Part shown: positions 43,701 to 54,850 of the stretch, one piece after another
Layout of the letters: every line of letters begins with the position of its first letter
Numbering within the stretch: the first letter of the stretch is position 1
Assembly: GCA_030490835.1 (NCBI GenBank)
Contig: CM059972.1
Coordinates: 50,573,563 to 50,637,562, forward strand
Reading direction: 5' to 3'
Origin: Annona cherimola
Lineage: Eukaryota; Streptophyta; Magnoliopsida; Magnoliales; Annonaceae
Length of the DNA stretch: 64,000 bases
Made by a program: the position numbers and the translations under genes
The notes under the pieces: model-generated
Databases searched by the model: none
The model's input: only the letters and a program-made list of their open reading frames with translations
Told to the model about the DNA's origin: nothing

Positions 43701-46700
43701 CTTAACATCCAAAATAATTTTGGGAAGAATCCCCTTACCTGAAGTAGAAAAACTCCCCTTCTACTTGGCCCTTCTCTTTCAAATCTTCTCTCCTTCTTTC
43801 TTTCAAGGCCAAAACGTGTTTTGGATGGCTTAGGAACTTGGAATGGCTCAAGTGGAGCTGGGATTGTGCCTTTGGACGTTCACCCCATGCCCCTATTTAT
43901 ACTTTTTTGATTTTTCATTAAATTGCAATTTACCCCCTTGCTTGAGGTGTAAATTTGCAAATGTGTTTTTTTCTAATTTCCAAAAGGTGCCTTGAGCCAA
44001 GAGCAGCCACCCTAGGCCTGCTACAGCAGCCCTATTGCAGCCCTATTTTTATCCTATTTTTTTAATTTTAAAATTAATTATTTTTAAGCAATTTAATCTC
44101 AACCCTTGATTAATGATAAAATTTGATTTGTGACCATTGGATCATGACCCCAAAAGTCAGCAACCCCCTTGCACGTCCCTGCCATGCTGCATTTTCATTT
44201 AATTTTATTTTTTTTAATTATTTACTTTATTAAAAAGTCAAAGCATATTTAATAAAAAGTTAAGTTACTTTTTCAACATCTATTTGACACTTCATCTTGG
44301 CCATTAATTTGTGAGTTTCATCACATCTTATACCATCCATCATGTTCATCATATATTTTTAACCATCCATAAAAAATTTCATTTAATTCCGACACCCGGA
44401 TTGCAATTTATGAATTTTTTTCTATTTTTTCACTAAAATCCAAATTTGGATTAAAATATCCAAAAGTAATACTATTTTGTCTTGTAGTGATTAATTCTCC
44501 TTTTGACTTTTTGTGATTAGGTTAATCAAGTGATTAACTCTTAATCTCATATCTTAATCCACAATTACTATGCACGTTTACTATTCACGTGCACTATTCA
44601 CGGGATTAAATTCCTAATTGCATTATTTCAATCTCCAATACACATATCTATCAATATAATTCATGAATTTTCATTTATTCATAAAATAATTACAAAATTA
44701 TAAATATTAAAATGACGCGTATACGGTCGAAATGATGCGTATACGGTCGGGGTTTCACAGCCTCATCAAGGGGAACCTCTCTTCCTCTTGATGCCTACAT
44801 GGCCTCCTACATGCACGACTTTTGATTTCTCCGGCATTATATACCTCTTACACTAGGTGACTTGTCATTCTCATGTAGAGAATTATTTGCATCATCCCTT
44901 AAAAACATCATTTTCAAATCCATGCTTTCCTTTTCAATCCATGTATGAAAATGCAATGCATTCATTCAGACATAACATTCCTTTGCCTCCACCTCTTGGG
45001 AGGACGCCGTCAACCGTAGCCCTAGTGACTTGGCAATGGTGAAGAGGGATCCCCGATCCTCCTTCCTCCACCAAAGCCTCTTCATTATGTATCATACATG
45101 TGCACATGTCCATGAACATCACATGACATCAATATGTCGGCATGACTTTTCATAAAAACTTATAAACATTCATCATTTCAAAACATTATAGGAATGACGA
45201 CCCTTAAACACATTTAATAAATACTTGAGAATAAAACAAATTTTCAAAAGGGTTTGCTTGCTTACCTTCTTAGTCGGTGCCCTCAACCTTCTCCTTCCTT
45301 TTTCCCTATACAAGAAAAACAGATATTTTATCCATTCATTTCATGTCTTAAGTTGCTTTCCATGCTTGCTTTATAACCATTTATTACCTCATTCCCATAG
45401 AGGTTAATCTTATAAAGATACTTGGTTATTACCCATTTATATGGATTTTTATCCATAAATCCTTTAAAAGTTCCATCCATATATCCTCATAAAAATAAAT
45501 CTCAATTTTTTCCAAAATCACGCTGTTCACTATTCATAGTACTGTTCACGTTTACTGTAGCAGGTACTGTTCATCAGAGGTTACTGTTCATGACATAGTT
45601 CTCAGTTACTATATCATGGAAAAATTTATGAATTTTGAATTCATCATCATTAACTTGGTTAAATAAATCATTTTCTCCATAAACTAAAAATCAACATAAT
45701 TTTACTTAAGCATAATCCATAAATTCAAAAATCATGAAATTAATATATCATTATTTCAACATCATAATTATCATAAAAATTCATTCCAAATCATCATTTG
45801 GCAATATTGGAGTATTATTTACACATTTTATACATGATTTTTCCGAATGCTCGATCTTCACTCCAAATTTTTTATGTTTAGGCAATTCTATTTGGCCATT
45901 ATAACTATACTTATTTTCTCATGCTTAGGTATTATCTAAACATGATTTTACCTCACTTAACACTCAGAAGAAATTTGGGTAGAATCCCCTTACCTCAAGT
46001 GGAGAATTCTCTTCCTACTTGGCTCTTTCTCTCTCTTTCCTTCTCTCCTTCTTTCTCTAAAGACCAAAAATGTGTTTGGGGGTGGGATTGCTTGAATTTC
46101 TCAAGCTTGGAAGGTGGGTTTGGTGTGCCTTGGTCGTTCACCCCATGCCCCCATTTATACCCTTCCATTTTCTACTAAATTATAATTTACCCCCCTCTTG
46201 CTATAGGTATTTATTTCTAAATATTTTTGCTAGGAAATTTCCGAGCAATTTCCACCATGTCATTGAGCCTTGTGCCAGCCCCTATTTTCAACCATTGTTG
46301 CTAATGATTTATGGGTTTTGTTTTTTTTTATGAAAAATCATTTTTTATTCCAAATTAATCTCAACCATTCATCACATGATAAGCTTGAATCTTAACCATT
46401 GATTTTTGCTCCAACTCCTGGGTATTGTTCACGTCCAATATTCCCCTTGACTTTTTGCTGATTTTCATTTAATGAAAATGCCTTTTAATTAATTAAAATT
46501 ATCAAAGTCAAATCTTTAATTAATGAAAAAGCACAAGTGCTTTTTTTTATCCTTAAACGACATTCAATCTTGACCCTTAATTTATGATTTTTAATCAATC
46601 TTGGACCATTTATCCTGTCCATCATCATATTTTGGCAATCCATAAAAAATTTCACCTTGATCCGATGTCCGGATTGCAAAATATGAATTTTTCTTCCTTT

Positions 46701-47030
46701 TCTTCACAAAAATCCATAAAAATTCGAAAATTATTATTTTAATCCAAAAATCACTTTTGTCCTTTAGTGGGAAGCTTCCTTTTTCGGCTTTTATGATTAA
46801 GTTAATACAAAGTGATTAACTCATCACTTCACTTTAACCACACGGTTACTATTCACATTTCACTATTCACGTTCACTATTCATCTGAATTTCATTTCATA
46901 AATAATTATTTAATCCTCCAATTCCACATATTGTAAAACATCATCACTATATTTCATATAATTATTAATACATTATCTAGGATTTCCAACTCTAGGGTTT
47001 GATACACGAGTCTAAGATCGGGGTTTTACA
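40740..47030 (-). mobile_element. Family G solo LTR (outer), itself interrupted
   Basis: Plus-strand TGTGGCGCCTTGAACC...GGGGTTTTACA with a perfect ACAAC duplication (40735-40739 and 47031-47035). Without the nested copy at 41368-44759 it is about 2.9 kb, the normal length for this LTR. The TATA box complement is at 46153-46159. It sits inside element I. No coding sequence. Confidence 0.92.
41368..44759 (-). mobile_element. Family G solo LTR (inner), nested in the outer one
   Basis: Plus-strand TGTGGCGCCCCGAACCGAGG...GGGGTTTCACA, 3392 bp, with a perfect GCCTC duplication (41363-41367 and 44760-44764). The host LTR reads through cleanly when it is removed (...CTTGGCCTC-ATCAAGGGG), as in 21345-21365. 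The TATA box complement is at 43895-43901. Near the end there is a 20-base tandem duplication (44711-44750). Confidence 0.93.
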
Positions 47031-47035
47031 ACAAC

Positions 47036-47234
47036 ACAATCAAAAATAGGACAAAAGAGCTCTACTTACCTTGTGCAAATCTCGGATCCATCATTGTATC
47101 ATATTTCGCTATAATGTTCAAATTGTCACACTGGAAAATACCACTTTTCTTTCATTAATATTTTAACTCAAATTAACTTTTTAAAGCATGATCTACAATA
47201 ATAGTTCATCTTAAGATGTAGGGATACATTTATA
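47036..47234. mobile_element. I: continuation after the outer solo LTR
   Basis: About 200 bases of non-coding DNA that resume element I after the ACAAC duplication. They end where the divergent G-like LTR H starts (TGTGCCGCC at 47235). Confidence 0.45.
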
Positions 47235-47620
47235 TGTGCCGCCTAGAACTGAGCATCGCATCCTGAGCCTTACCTCGGGGTCATTATTGACTGGTAAACA
47301 TGATCAGGATTGTTGCCCTGTCACACGGCGGGATATTTATCCCTTTTATTCCTTAAGCATTAATTTTTATGTTATTTTCCCTCCAATGCCCATTCAAGCC
47401 ATTTTTGCTCTAATATACACATTTTAAATCAAACATAATTATAAAAATTCATAACATGTTCATCATCCATTGTCACTTGTTCATAAAATACAAGTCATAA
47501 CATAGATCACATATGATCATAAGGAGATCAAATACCAAGTCATTTTACATCTATTTGCCATAAGCGGCACATATTAAAATTCGTTAAGTTTTTTACATTC
47601 TCCCATGCTCAATTCATGCT

Positions 47621-49091
47621 TGTTAGTCCCGAGTTGATGACAATTACCCAAGAGGGGAGGGGTAAATTGGGTACTTAAAATTTTAAACTTTAATCAGAAA
47701 CTTTACCCTCGTTTAGTTTAATCCCCTTTAATAAAACAAATAGAAAGCAATAAGATAATGAAAGTGGAAATGAAAAATAGTAGACAAGATTTATAGTGGT
47801 TCGGGCAACCTTCCCTACTCCACTCTTCCAAGCTCACACTCCCTTGTGACTTGGGTTCCACTATGTATTCCGCGAATACAACTAGAGTCTCTACTCTCTT
47901 CTAGATTCTAGCTCTAGGGGGCATATACAACCAGAGCCTCTGCTCTCTTCTAGATTCTAGCTCTAAGGGGCGTATACAACAAATAGCACAAGTAGGTGAC
48001 GAGTTTCACTCTAATCACAACGCTACTTTGCTATAGCTTGGTTTGAAACACCAAAATCAAACCAAGCATCAAAAACCAAATAATAAGATGAAATAGAAGA
48101 AATCTACACTTTATAGATTTGTGTAGAAAGTTCCAACTCAAGGAAGAATCTGTAGAAGCAACGAATCGTTTTGCATTGAAGCAAACAGCAACTTTGAAGC
48201 TTGTTCTTCCTTTGAAAGTGTATAGATCACTCAATTGTAGAGAAAAGTGGATTGAACTCTTAGTAGCACTTTTTTCCTCTTTTTCAGCTCTATCTTGTTT
48301 TATTTCTGCGTTTGCTTGAGTGTCTATATATAGAGAAAGGAGAATTTTGAACGTTATAGAGTTGGTTGGAGCGTAATAAATGTTCGAACGTTTAAAAATT
48401 CGAATGTTATTTCTCCAAGTCGCGGGTGGAGTCGACTTCGTGTGCGACTTCACCCAAGTCGCATGCTGGAGTCGACTTCGGGTACGACTTCGGCTATGCT
48501 TCATTTGTTCAAGTTCTTCCTCAGGTTGACTTGGCCTTGGACTTTACCCAAGTCGCATGTGGAGTCGACTTCGTGTGCGACTTCGGATGCTTCAGTTTTC
48601 AAGTCTGTCTTCTGGGTCGACTTGGTCTGAGACTTGACCCAAGTCGATGCCGGAGTCGACTTGGCCTGCGACTTCACCCAAGTCACAAGTGGAGTCGACT
48701 TCATGTGCGACTTCGGCAGCTTTGCCACCCAATTTCAACTCTGGAAGGAAAGTGTCACTTGAAGTCGATACTAGAGTCGACTTAGTCTGCGACTTCACCC
48801 AAGTCGCAGATGGAGTCGACTTCATCTGCGACTTTGGCACACTTGGATCCCAATTTCAACGCTGGATAAATTTTATCACTTGAAGTCGCTTTTGGAGTCG
48901 ACTTAGGGATCGACTTCGCCTAAGTCGATGCTGGAGTTGACTTGGAGATCGACTTGACCTGCTATACTTCATATTTTTCACTTTTATAACTAAAACATTA
49001 CACAAAATGCATTAGTAGTTAAAACTTACTCAAATTGTATTGTTAATTATCAAAACACATGCTTTGGATATTTTGCATTTGATTTTTAACA
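47621..49091 (-). repeat. Copia C 3' LTR
   Basis: 1471 bp. The terminus is TGTTAG rather than TGTTGG. Two copies of the CTAGAGCTAGAATCTAG module lie at about 47885-47970, the TATA box complement at 48325-48332, and a long palindrome array at 48412-48960. It has two palindrome segments (near 48420-48460 and 48890-48950) that the other LTR lacks. Confidence 0.93.
48412..48960. repeat. AAGTCGACTT palindrome array in copia C 3' LTR
   Basis: About a dozen GTCGAC-centred units with AAGTCGC arms, in two groups. Open frames on both strands here reflect the repeat composition, not genes. The matching array in the 5' LTR is at about 57508-57966. Confidence 0.88.
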
Positions 49092-49106
49092 ATCTCCCCC
49101 TTTTTG
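49092..49106 (-). other. Polypurine tract adjoining the copia C 3' LTR
   Basis: Plus-strand ATCTCCCCCTTTTTG; AAAAAGGGGGAGAT on the element strand. Confidence 0.9.
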
Positions 49107-49477
49107 ATGATTGAAAAAACTAATTTGAGTTTATACCATTCATCATGTCATTTTTCTTTTGAACTTTGTGAAACTATCATATATATTTCATTTTCATCTT
49201 TTGCATATGTTACTTCAAATTATCTCAAGTTGAATCAATCATTCAATCAATTAAAGCATAATCAAAGCATTTGTAATCAGAGTATAAACTTTTTATATCA
49301 GAGCATAATTCAGATAAACTTTGCAAGAAGTAATCGGAGCACTAATAAAAATTTTCATAAGCAATCTTTTCATATAATCAAAAAGTTCATACAAGTTTGA
49401 AATGCAAATGAAACCTATATACAAGCTACAAGCTACCCAACCCAAAATCCTAAAAATCTAACTCCAAAACTCAATTA

Positions 49478-49492
49478 TTCTCCCCCTTTTTG
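49478..49492 (-). other. Upstream polypurine tract of copia C
   Basis: Plus-strand TTCTCCCCCTTTTTG directly at the ORF3 stop. The A/T-rich spacer to the LTR-adjacent tract (49107-49477) has no gene. Confidence 0.75.
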
Positions 49493-51106
49493 TCAATCAA
49501 GAAAATAAGGGTCGACTCGAAGAGCTTTGGTGAACTGGAACGCAGAGATAGGATATGGAGTCGGGCGAACGGGTCGAATGAGAGCCGAGGAGTAAAATGA
49601 GGATACTGGGGCAGGTGTGGGATCTCGTTGAACTGATCCATTGTCAAATGGATCAAGCTCGGGGATAGGCTTATGACGATGGCTTCCGGATGCTAAGTGA
49701 TATCGGATGGTCCGGAGCTCCCTATCCATGCGATCCTGTCGAGAATGCATATCCATGATAGCATGTAGGACCTCGACGATCTGACTGGTCATCCGGTCCT
49801 CTAGCTGCTCCAGGTGCTCTCAAGTGGCCTGAACTGAAGTATCCCGAGATGATGGCCGTGGTGCTAGGTCTGGAATCTCAGATCCTCTAGGGGAGAACGA
49901 CCCATGTGACAGTGGTGATGCAGGCTCCTCGGGTGCATCCTATGGTGGAGCGGGTTGAGCTTCTGGTGATGGCGAGGGCTGCTCCCCCTCAACCTGTGCA
50001 TCCCCGGCTTCCTCTGGAGCTGGTGCACCCTCTTCTGCTTCAACCCTGAGTTGATTTACATTGATCTTCATTCTTTGGATCAATGCTTTGTTGATCACAT
50101 TCGTAGGCTTTAACACCTCGAATGGCTCTCCATCGATATCAACTCCAAAATGTTCTAGGATCTTTGTGATCCAAGTCCCATAAGGCAAAACACCTCGTGG
50201 GTTGTCTTTCCTAGAACATAGGTCTTCTATGAACAACCTAGGGAGGCTAACTTTGACTCGGTTCACAAGCTTCCACAGTATTCCTGCCTCCTGTGGGTTG
50301 AGCTGATTTCTACCGCCACCTTTGGGGTAGATGCAGTGTGCAATCAATAATCTGAGGACCCTGAGCCTCGGGGATAAGTCCATGTAATGTAAGAACTTAA
50401 TCCCTGGATGATACTTATTGCTCTTGGTAAGCTGATTGTAGATATCTGAGAGGGTAAGATTTTCAGGCAATGGCTCATCCTCATGAGGTACCTTTAAGAT
50501 TTGCCCCACATTCATGATTGCCTCCTCTAACCTTGGGGTTACTCCGATTCCAAAAAATATGTCAACTCCTTTGACAAAGGTACCGAAGTACTCGTCATCC
50601 CATAGATAGTAGAAGATACGAGTCAAATTGGGATATACCCTTTCATCTGCCTTTAGTAGGCTAGTCCACCCTTGGAAATCCAGCAGCTGCTCAATGTCGG
50701 ACTCATAATCCCTCAAAAATTTAAAGTCGATGATTTTTGGGATGAATACCTTTCGTTCATAGAAACTCTTATAGATCCGGCTGTGCTGTAACTCGGTCTT
50801 GAAATATGTTGTCGGCATTTTCAGGACTTGGGCTTTAGCAGCTGGGGTTCCCTTCCTTCTGGCCCCAGATTGCGTACTTTGTGATGTTCGGGGTTCTTCT
50901 TCCCGGGCAGCTGTAGTTGACGGAGTTGCTGCTTGAAATCGAACTCTGCGGCTTGTGGAAGTAGATGGTTCTTCCCGGGCACACTTTGAGGGGGTCCGTT
51001 GCCTCCTTGGGACCTCCTCTTCGGCTTGGGAGCCGAATTTTCTAGGAACTGGTTTGCGGGATGGTTTAGACACGACTATCTTTGGAATTCTTGATTTAGG
51101 TGCCAT
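49493..51106 (-). pseudogene. Copia C ORF3 (env-like position), two in-frame stops
   Basis: The best preserved third ORF: 388 codons open from MAPKSRIPK at 51106 to a TAG at 49940-49942, then the same frame continues to 49493 with one more stop (TGA just before EHLEQLEDRMTSQ). The domain order is as in A: basic Ser/Arg-rich N-terminus, YFKTELQHSRIYKSFYERKVFIPKIIDF, DFQGWTSLLKADERVYPNLTRIFYYLW, SNKYHPGIKFLHYMDLSPRL, CIYPKGGGRNQLNPQE, WITKILEHFGVDIDGEPFEV, a Glu/Pro-rich linker and a coiled coil. About 537 codons in all. No membrane helix or signal peptide is visible. Function unknown. Confidence 0.83.
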
Positions 51107-51757
51107 TTGGTTGGATTTTTGAAATGGGATGAGTTTGAGAGAGAGATAGACGGAGACAGAGGAGCTAAGAGAAATGCCTGAGAGTCAGTGCTGGAATTGT
51201 GGAATGCTGATCAAGGACTCCCAATTTGTCGAAAGAGAAAAAGAAGAAAACAGAGAGCTTTGCAGAGCCCGAAAATAGAAAGAGAAGAAGGAGAAACGGT
51301 TGCTGCTGGAGAAGAGAGAGAGAGAGAGAGAGACGAGCAGTAGGTAAAAAGAGGAATGTCGGAGAGAACAGAAGACAGAGAGAGAGGAGATGGAAGAGAG
51401 GCTGCTGCCGGAAATCAGAGAGAGGGAGAGAGAGACGAGATGGTTGCCGAAAATAGATGAGATTGCTGAGGAAATCGCTTGAGGAAGAGAGAGAGGTCTG
51501 TTGCGGGAGGAAGAAGAAGGAAAAATAAGATTGATAAAAAGAGAGAAATAGAGAAAGGGAAGGCGGGAGAAATGGAGAAGAAGAAGATAGGAGAGAAGAA
51601 AAAGGAAATGGTCGGGCGGCCTGGAAGCCCGACGGTCACGCGGAGTCGACTTCCCCACGCCCAAGTCGACTTCAGTGGAGTCGACTTGGTGGCCCCGGAG
51701 TCGACTTTGCTTATCGACTTGGACTTTTCTAAGTCCAATCTTCCCATCTAATTATTC
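51107..51757 (-). promoter_or_regulatory. Palindrome array and leader before ORF3 (copia C)
   Basis: GTCGAC palindromes at about 51641-51725, then a GA-rich (CT-rich on the element strand) tract of about 450 bases down to the ORF3 ATG. It has the same order as in A and B. Open frames in the tract on both strands are low-complexity artefacts. Confidence 0.5.
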
Positions 51758-53191
51758 CTAATTTAACTCAATCATCCCCATATCATTTCTAATTTTGTAA
51801 AATGATTCTTTTGCTAATGGTTTAGTAAAAATATCAGCAATTTGATCCTCAGTTTTCACATATTCCAAACAAATATCATGATTTTCAACATGTTCACGGA
51901 TGAAATGATGTCTTACATCTATATGTTTGGTTCTAGAGTGTAATACTGGATTTTTAGTTAAACATATTGCATTCGTATTATCACGTTTAATTGGAATATT
52001 ATAATAATCAATGTCATAATCTTTTAATTGTTGTTTCATCCAAAGTAGTTGGGCACAACAGCTCCCGGTGGCTATATGTTCGACTTCCGCTGTAGATAGA
52101 GCAACACTAGTTTGTTTCCTTGAATACCATGAAACCAACATGTTTCCAAGGAGTTGACATGTTCCACTAGTACTCTTTCTATCTACTTTGTAACCGAAAA
52201 AATCTGCATCCGAGTAGCCGATTAAATCAAAAGTTGACCCCTTTGGATACCAAAGTCTAAGATTAGTGGTATTTATCAAATATTTAAAAATTCTTTTTAC
52301 AGCCAATAAATGTGATTCTTTAGGACATGCTTGGAATCTAGAACACATACAAACACTGAAAAGAATATCCGGTCTAGAAGCAGTTAAATATAACAATGAT
52401 CCTATCATACTTCTATAAAGCTTTTGATCGATACATTTACCGTTTTCGTCCGTGTTGATCTTGATTGTTGAACTCATCGGAGTATTTTCTCCTTTACTAG
52501 TTTGCATTCCAAATTTCTTTAGCATTTCTTTGATGTACATGGACTGATTTATGAATATTCCTTCGGCTTGTTGCTTGATTTGCAGTCCAAGGAAGAAATT
52601 TAATTCTCCTATCATGCTCATTTCAAATTCGCTCTGCATAATCTTAGAAATTTCTTGGCACAAAGTTTCATCAGTAGCACTAAATATTATATCATCTATA
52701 TAAATTCGCACAATTAAAATATTTTTACTTTTATACTTGATGAATAAGGTAGTATCAACTTTTCCTCTTTGAAATTCATGATCAATCAAAAATCTATTTA
52801 ACCTTTCATACCAAGCTCGTGGGGCTTGTTTTAGTCCGTATAATGCTTTGGTTAGCTTATAAACATATTTCGATTGATTCTTTTCTTCAAATCCAGGGGG
52901 TTGTTCAACATATACTTCTTCATTCAAGTATCCATTCAAAAATTCACTTTTCACATCCATTTGAAACAATTTGAAATCCATGTGAGAAGCAAATGCTAGT
53001 AAGATACGTATGACTTTTAATCTAGCCACGGGTGCATATGATTCTTCAAAATCAATCCCTTCTTCTTGGGAATGTCCTTTGGCTACTAATCTGGCTTTGT
53101 TTCTTATTACAAGTCCGTTTTCATCCAATTTGTTCCTAAATACCCATTTGGTACCAATAATGGTGCAATCATTTGGTCTAGGAACTAAATG
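51758..53191 (-). CDS. pol: Copia C pol: intact RT-RNase H frame
   Basis: An uninterrupted frame of 477 codons from just after a TGA (53192-53194) to the natural pol stop at 51758. It contains the complete RT ([62 protein letters not shown], catalytic [26 protein letters not shown]) and RNase H ([51 protein letters not shown]). The active site has Ile where A and B have Val; YIDD is rarer but conservative. In A the equivalent stretch has four lesions. The first ATG in frame is at 53128 ([11 protein letters not shown]). The frame runs straight on from integrase apart from the TGA. Confidence 0.88.
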   Translation of the reverse strand, partial: HLVPRPNDCTIIGTKWVFRNKLDENGLVIRNKARLVAKGHSQEEGIDFEESYAPVARLKVIRILLAFASHMDFKLFQMDVKSEFLNGYLNEEVYVEQPPGFEEKNQSKYVYKLTKALYGLKQAPRAWYERLNRFLIDHEFQRGKVDTTLFIKYKSKNILIVRIYIDDIIFSATDETLCQEISKIMQSEFEMSMIGELNFFLGLQIKQQAEGIFINQSMYIKEMLKKFGMQTSKGENTPMSSTIKINTDENGKCIDQKLYRSMIGSLLYLTASRPDILFSVCMCSRFQACPKESHLLAVKRIFKYLINTTNLRLWYPKGSTFDLIGYSDADFFGYKVDRKSTSGTCQLLGNMLVSWYSRKQTSVALSTAEVEHIATGSCCAQLLWMKQQLKDYDIDYYNIPIKRDNTNAICLTKNPVLHSRTKHIDVRHHFIREHVENHDICLEYVKTEDQIADIFTKPLAKESFYKIRNDMGMIELN

Positions 53192-54400
53192 TCATACATT
53201 ATTTCTTTCAAATTGATTTAGCTCTTCTTGCATTGCAATAACCCAGTTTTCATCATTAAGAGCTTGTTCAATAGTGGTTGGTTCAATTTTTGACACGAAT
53301 ATATATTGTCCACAAATATTTTGTTTTGATCTCCTAGTTTTTACTCCTTCATAAATATTTCCAATGACTTGCTCAATTGGATGGACATTTTTGAATTTCA
53401 AATCAATTGGAGGTTTGTAGGAGTCATTACCTTCACTTACTTCTTCCTCCATGGGATTTTCTGGCTTGAGCTCGATTTCCTTTTGTTGTTCTTGTTGTTT
53501 TGCTTTTGTATCATCTGCATCACTTAGTTCATCCTTCTTTCTCGGAGTTTGGTTAAATTCATCAAAAACGACATGTATTGATTCTTCTACTATTTAATTT
53601 CTTTTATTGAAAATCCTATATGCTTTGCTATTTGGTGAATAACCAAGGAAAATAGCTTCATCACTTTTGGCATCTAATTTTTCCAAATTTATTTTTCCAT
53701 TATTCAACACATAACAAGTACATCCAAAAGTATGAAAATATGATATGTTCGGTTTTCTACATTTCCAGAGTTCATATGGGGTCTTTTTCAAAATTGCTCT
53801 AATGGTAATTCGGTTTAATACATGACAAGCTGTACTTACAGCTTCGCCCTAAAATCTTTTGGACAATTTACTCTCATTTAGCATAGTTCTAGCCATTTCT
53901 TGTATTGTCCGATTTTTCCTTTCAACAACTTCGTTTTGTTGAGGAGTTCTTGGTGCAGAAAATGTATGGTGAATTCCTTTTTCATTGCAAAATTCTATGA
54001 ATCGATTATTTTTAAATTCACCACCATTATCACTTCTAATGGAAATAATTGAACTTTATTTTTTATTTTACACCAAATTTGAAAACGTGACAAACATAGA
54101 AAATGCTTCATCTTTGCTAGCTAAGAGTATAATCTAAGTAAATCTTAAAAAATCATCAACAATTACATACACATACTTTTCCCACCAAGAGTTAAAATGT
54201 CCGATGGCCCGTAAAGATCCATATGTAACAATTCAAGTGGTCTAGTTGTTGAAATTTCTTTTTTGGTGGAACATGGCTTTTTGGGTTGTTTAGATAGTTG
54301 ACAAGCTTTGCAAATCTTATCCTTGTCATATTCGAGCTTTGGTAACCCTTGTACTAGATTCTTTTTCCACAATATTTTAATATTTGACATATTTATACGT
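53192..54400 (-). pseudogene. pol: Copia C pol: pre-integrase and integrase, broken
   Basis: Pre-integrase zinc domain (INMSNIKILWKKNLVQG...CKACQLSKQPKKPC), LLHMDLYGPSD, then a one-base loss in GGTGGGAAAAGTATG as in A. The core has RSDNGGEF and PQQNEVVERKN, with several stops nearby, then KTPYELWKCRKPNISYFHTFGCTCYVLNN and the open tail at 53452-53192 ending in the TGA shared with A and D. Confidence 0.87.
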
Positions 54401-54414
54401 CCAAGCCTTGTATG

Positions 54415-54835
54415 TCATATCCAAGGATCATTTTCTATGGCTATTAGATATTTTCCCTCTAGTTCATCAAAGTAAACCAAATATATATTTTCATGTCTTT
54501 TGCCACTAAATACTATGTGTTCATCATCAAAAACATTGCATATAGAGGATTCAAATACAACTTTATATCCTTTATCACATAGTTGACTAACACTCATTAA
54601 GTTGTGTTTGAGTCCTTCAACAAATAGTACATCCTCAATACATGCATTTGAAATACCATAAACATTTCCTTTACCTTTTATTTTACCTTTTTCATTATTT
54701 CCAAAGGCTACTGTTCCTTCATTGCATGAGTTGATCTTATGGAACAGTCCTTTTTCTCCTGTCATATGTCTTGAGCAGCCACTATCCATAAACCATATGT
54801 TATTGGCCTTAGCTCTAGAACAAACCTACAAAAAT
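54415..54835 (-). pseudogene. pol: Copia C pol: protease
   Basis: Aspartic protease with the intact catalytic DSG in MDSGCSRHMTG, followed by VAFGNNEKGKIKGKGNVYG and VEGLKHNLMSVSQLCDKG; it stops in the following Trp-rich linker (DPWI then TGA). In the junction with gag the pol frame has a TAG at the place where A has CAG, which keeps an AG acceptor-like dinucleotide but closes the frame. Confidence 0.87.
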
Positions 54836-54850
54836 TAAGTCAAGTGGAGC

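Noticed and set aside
51226..51751. Arg/Glu/Lys-rich plus-strand frames (76 and 90 codons).
   Set aside because: Low-complexity GA-rich antisense of the ORF3 leader.
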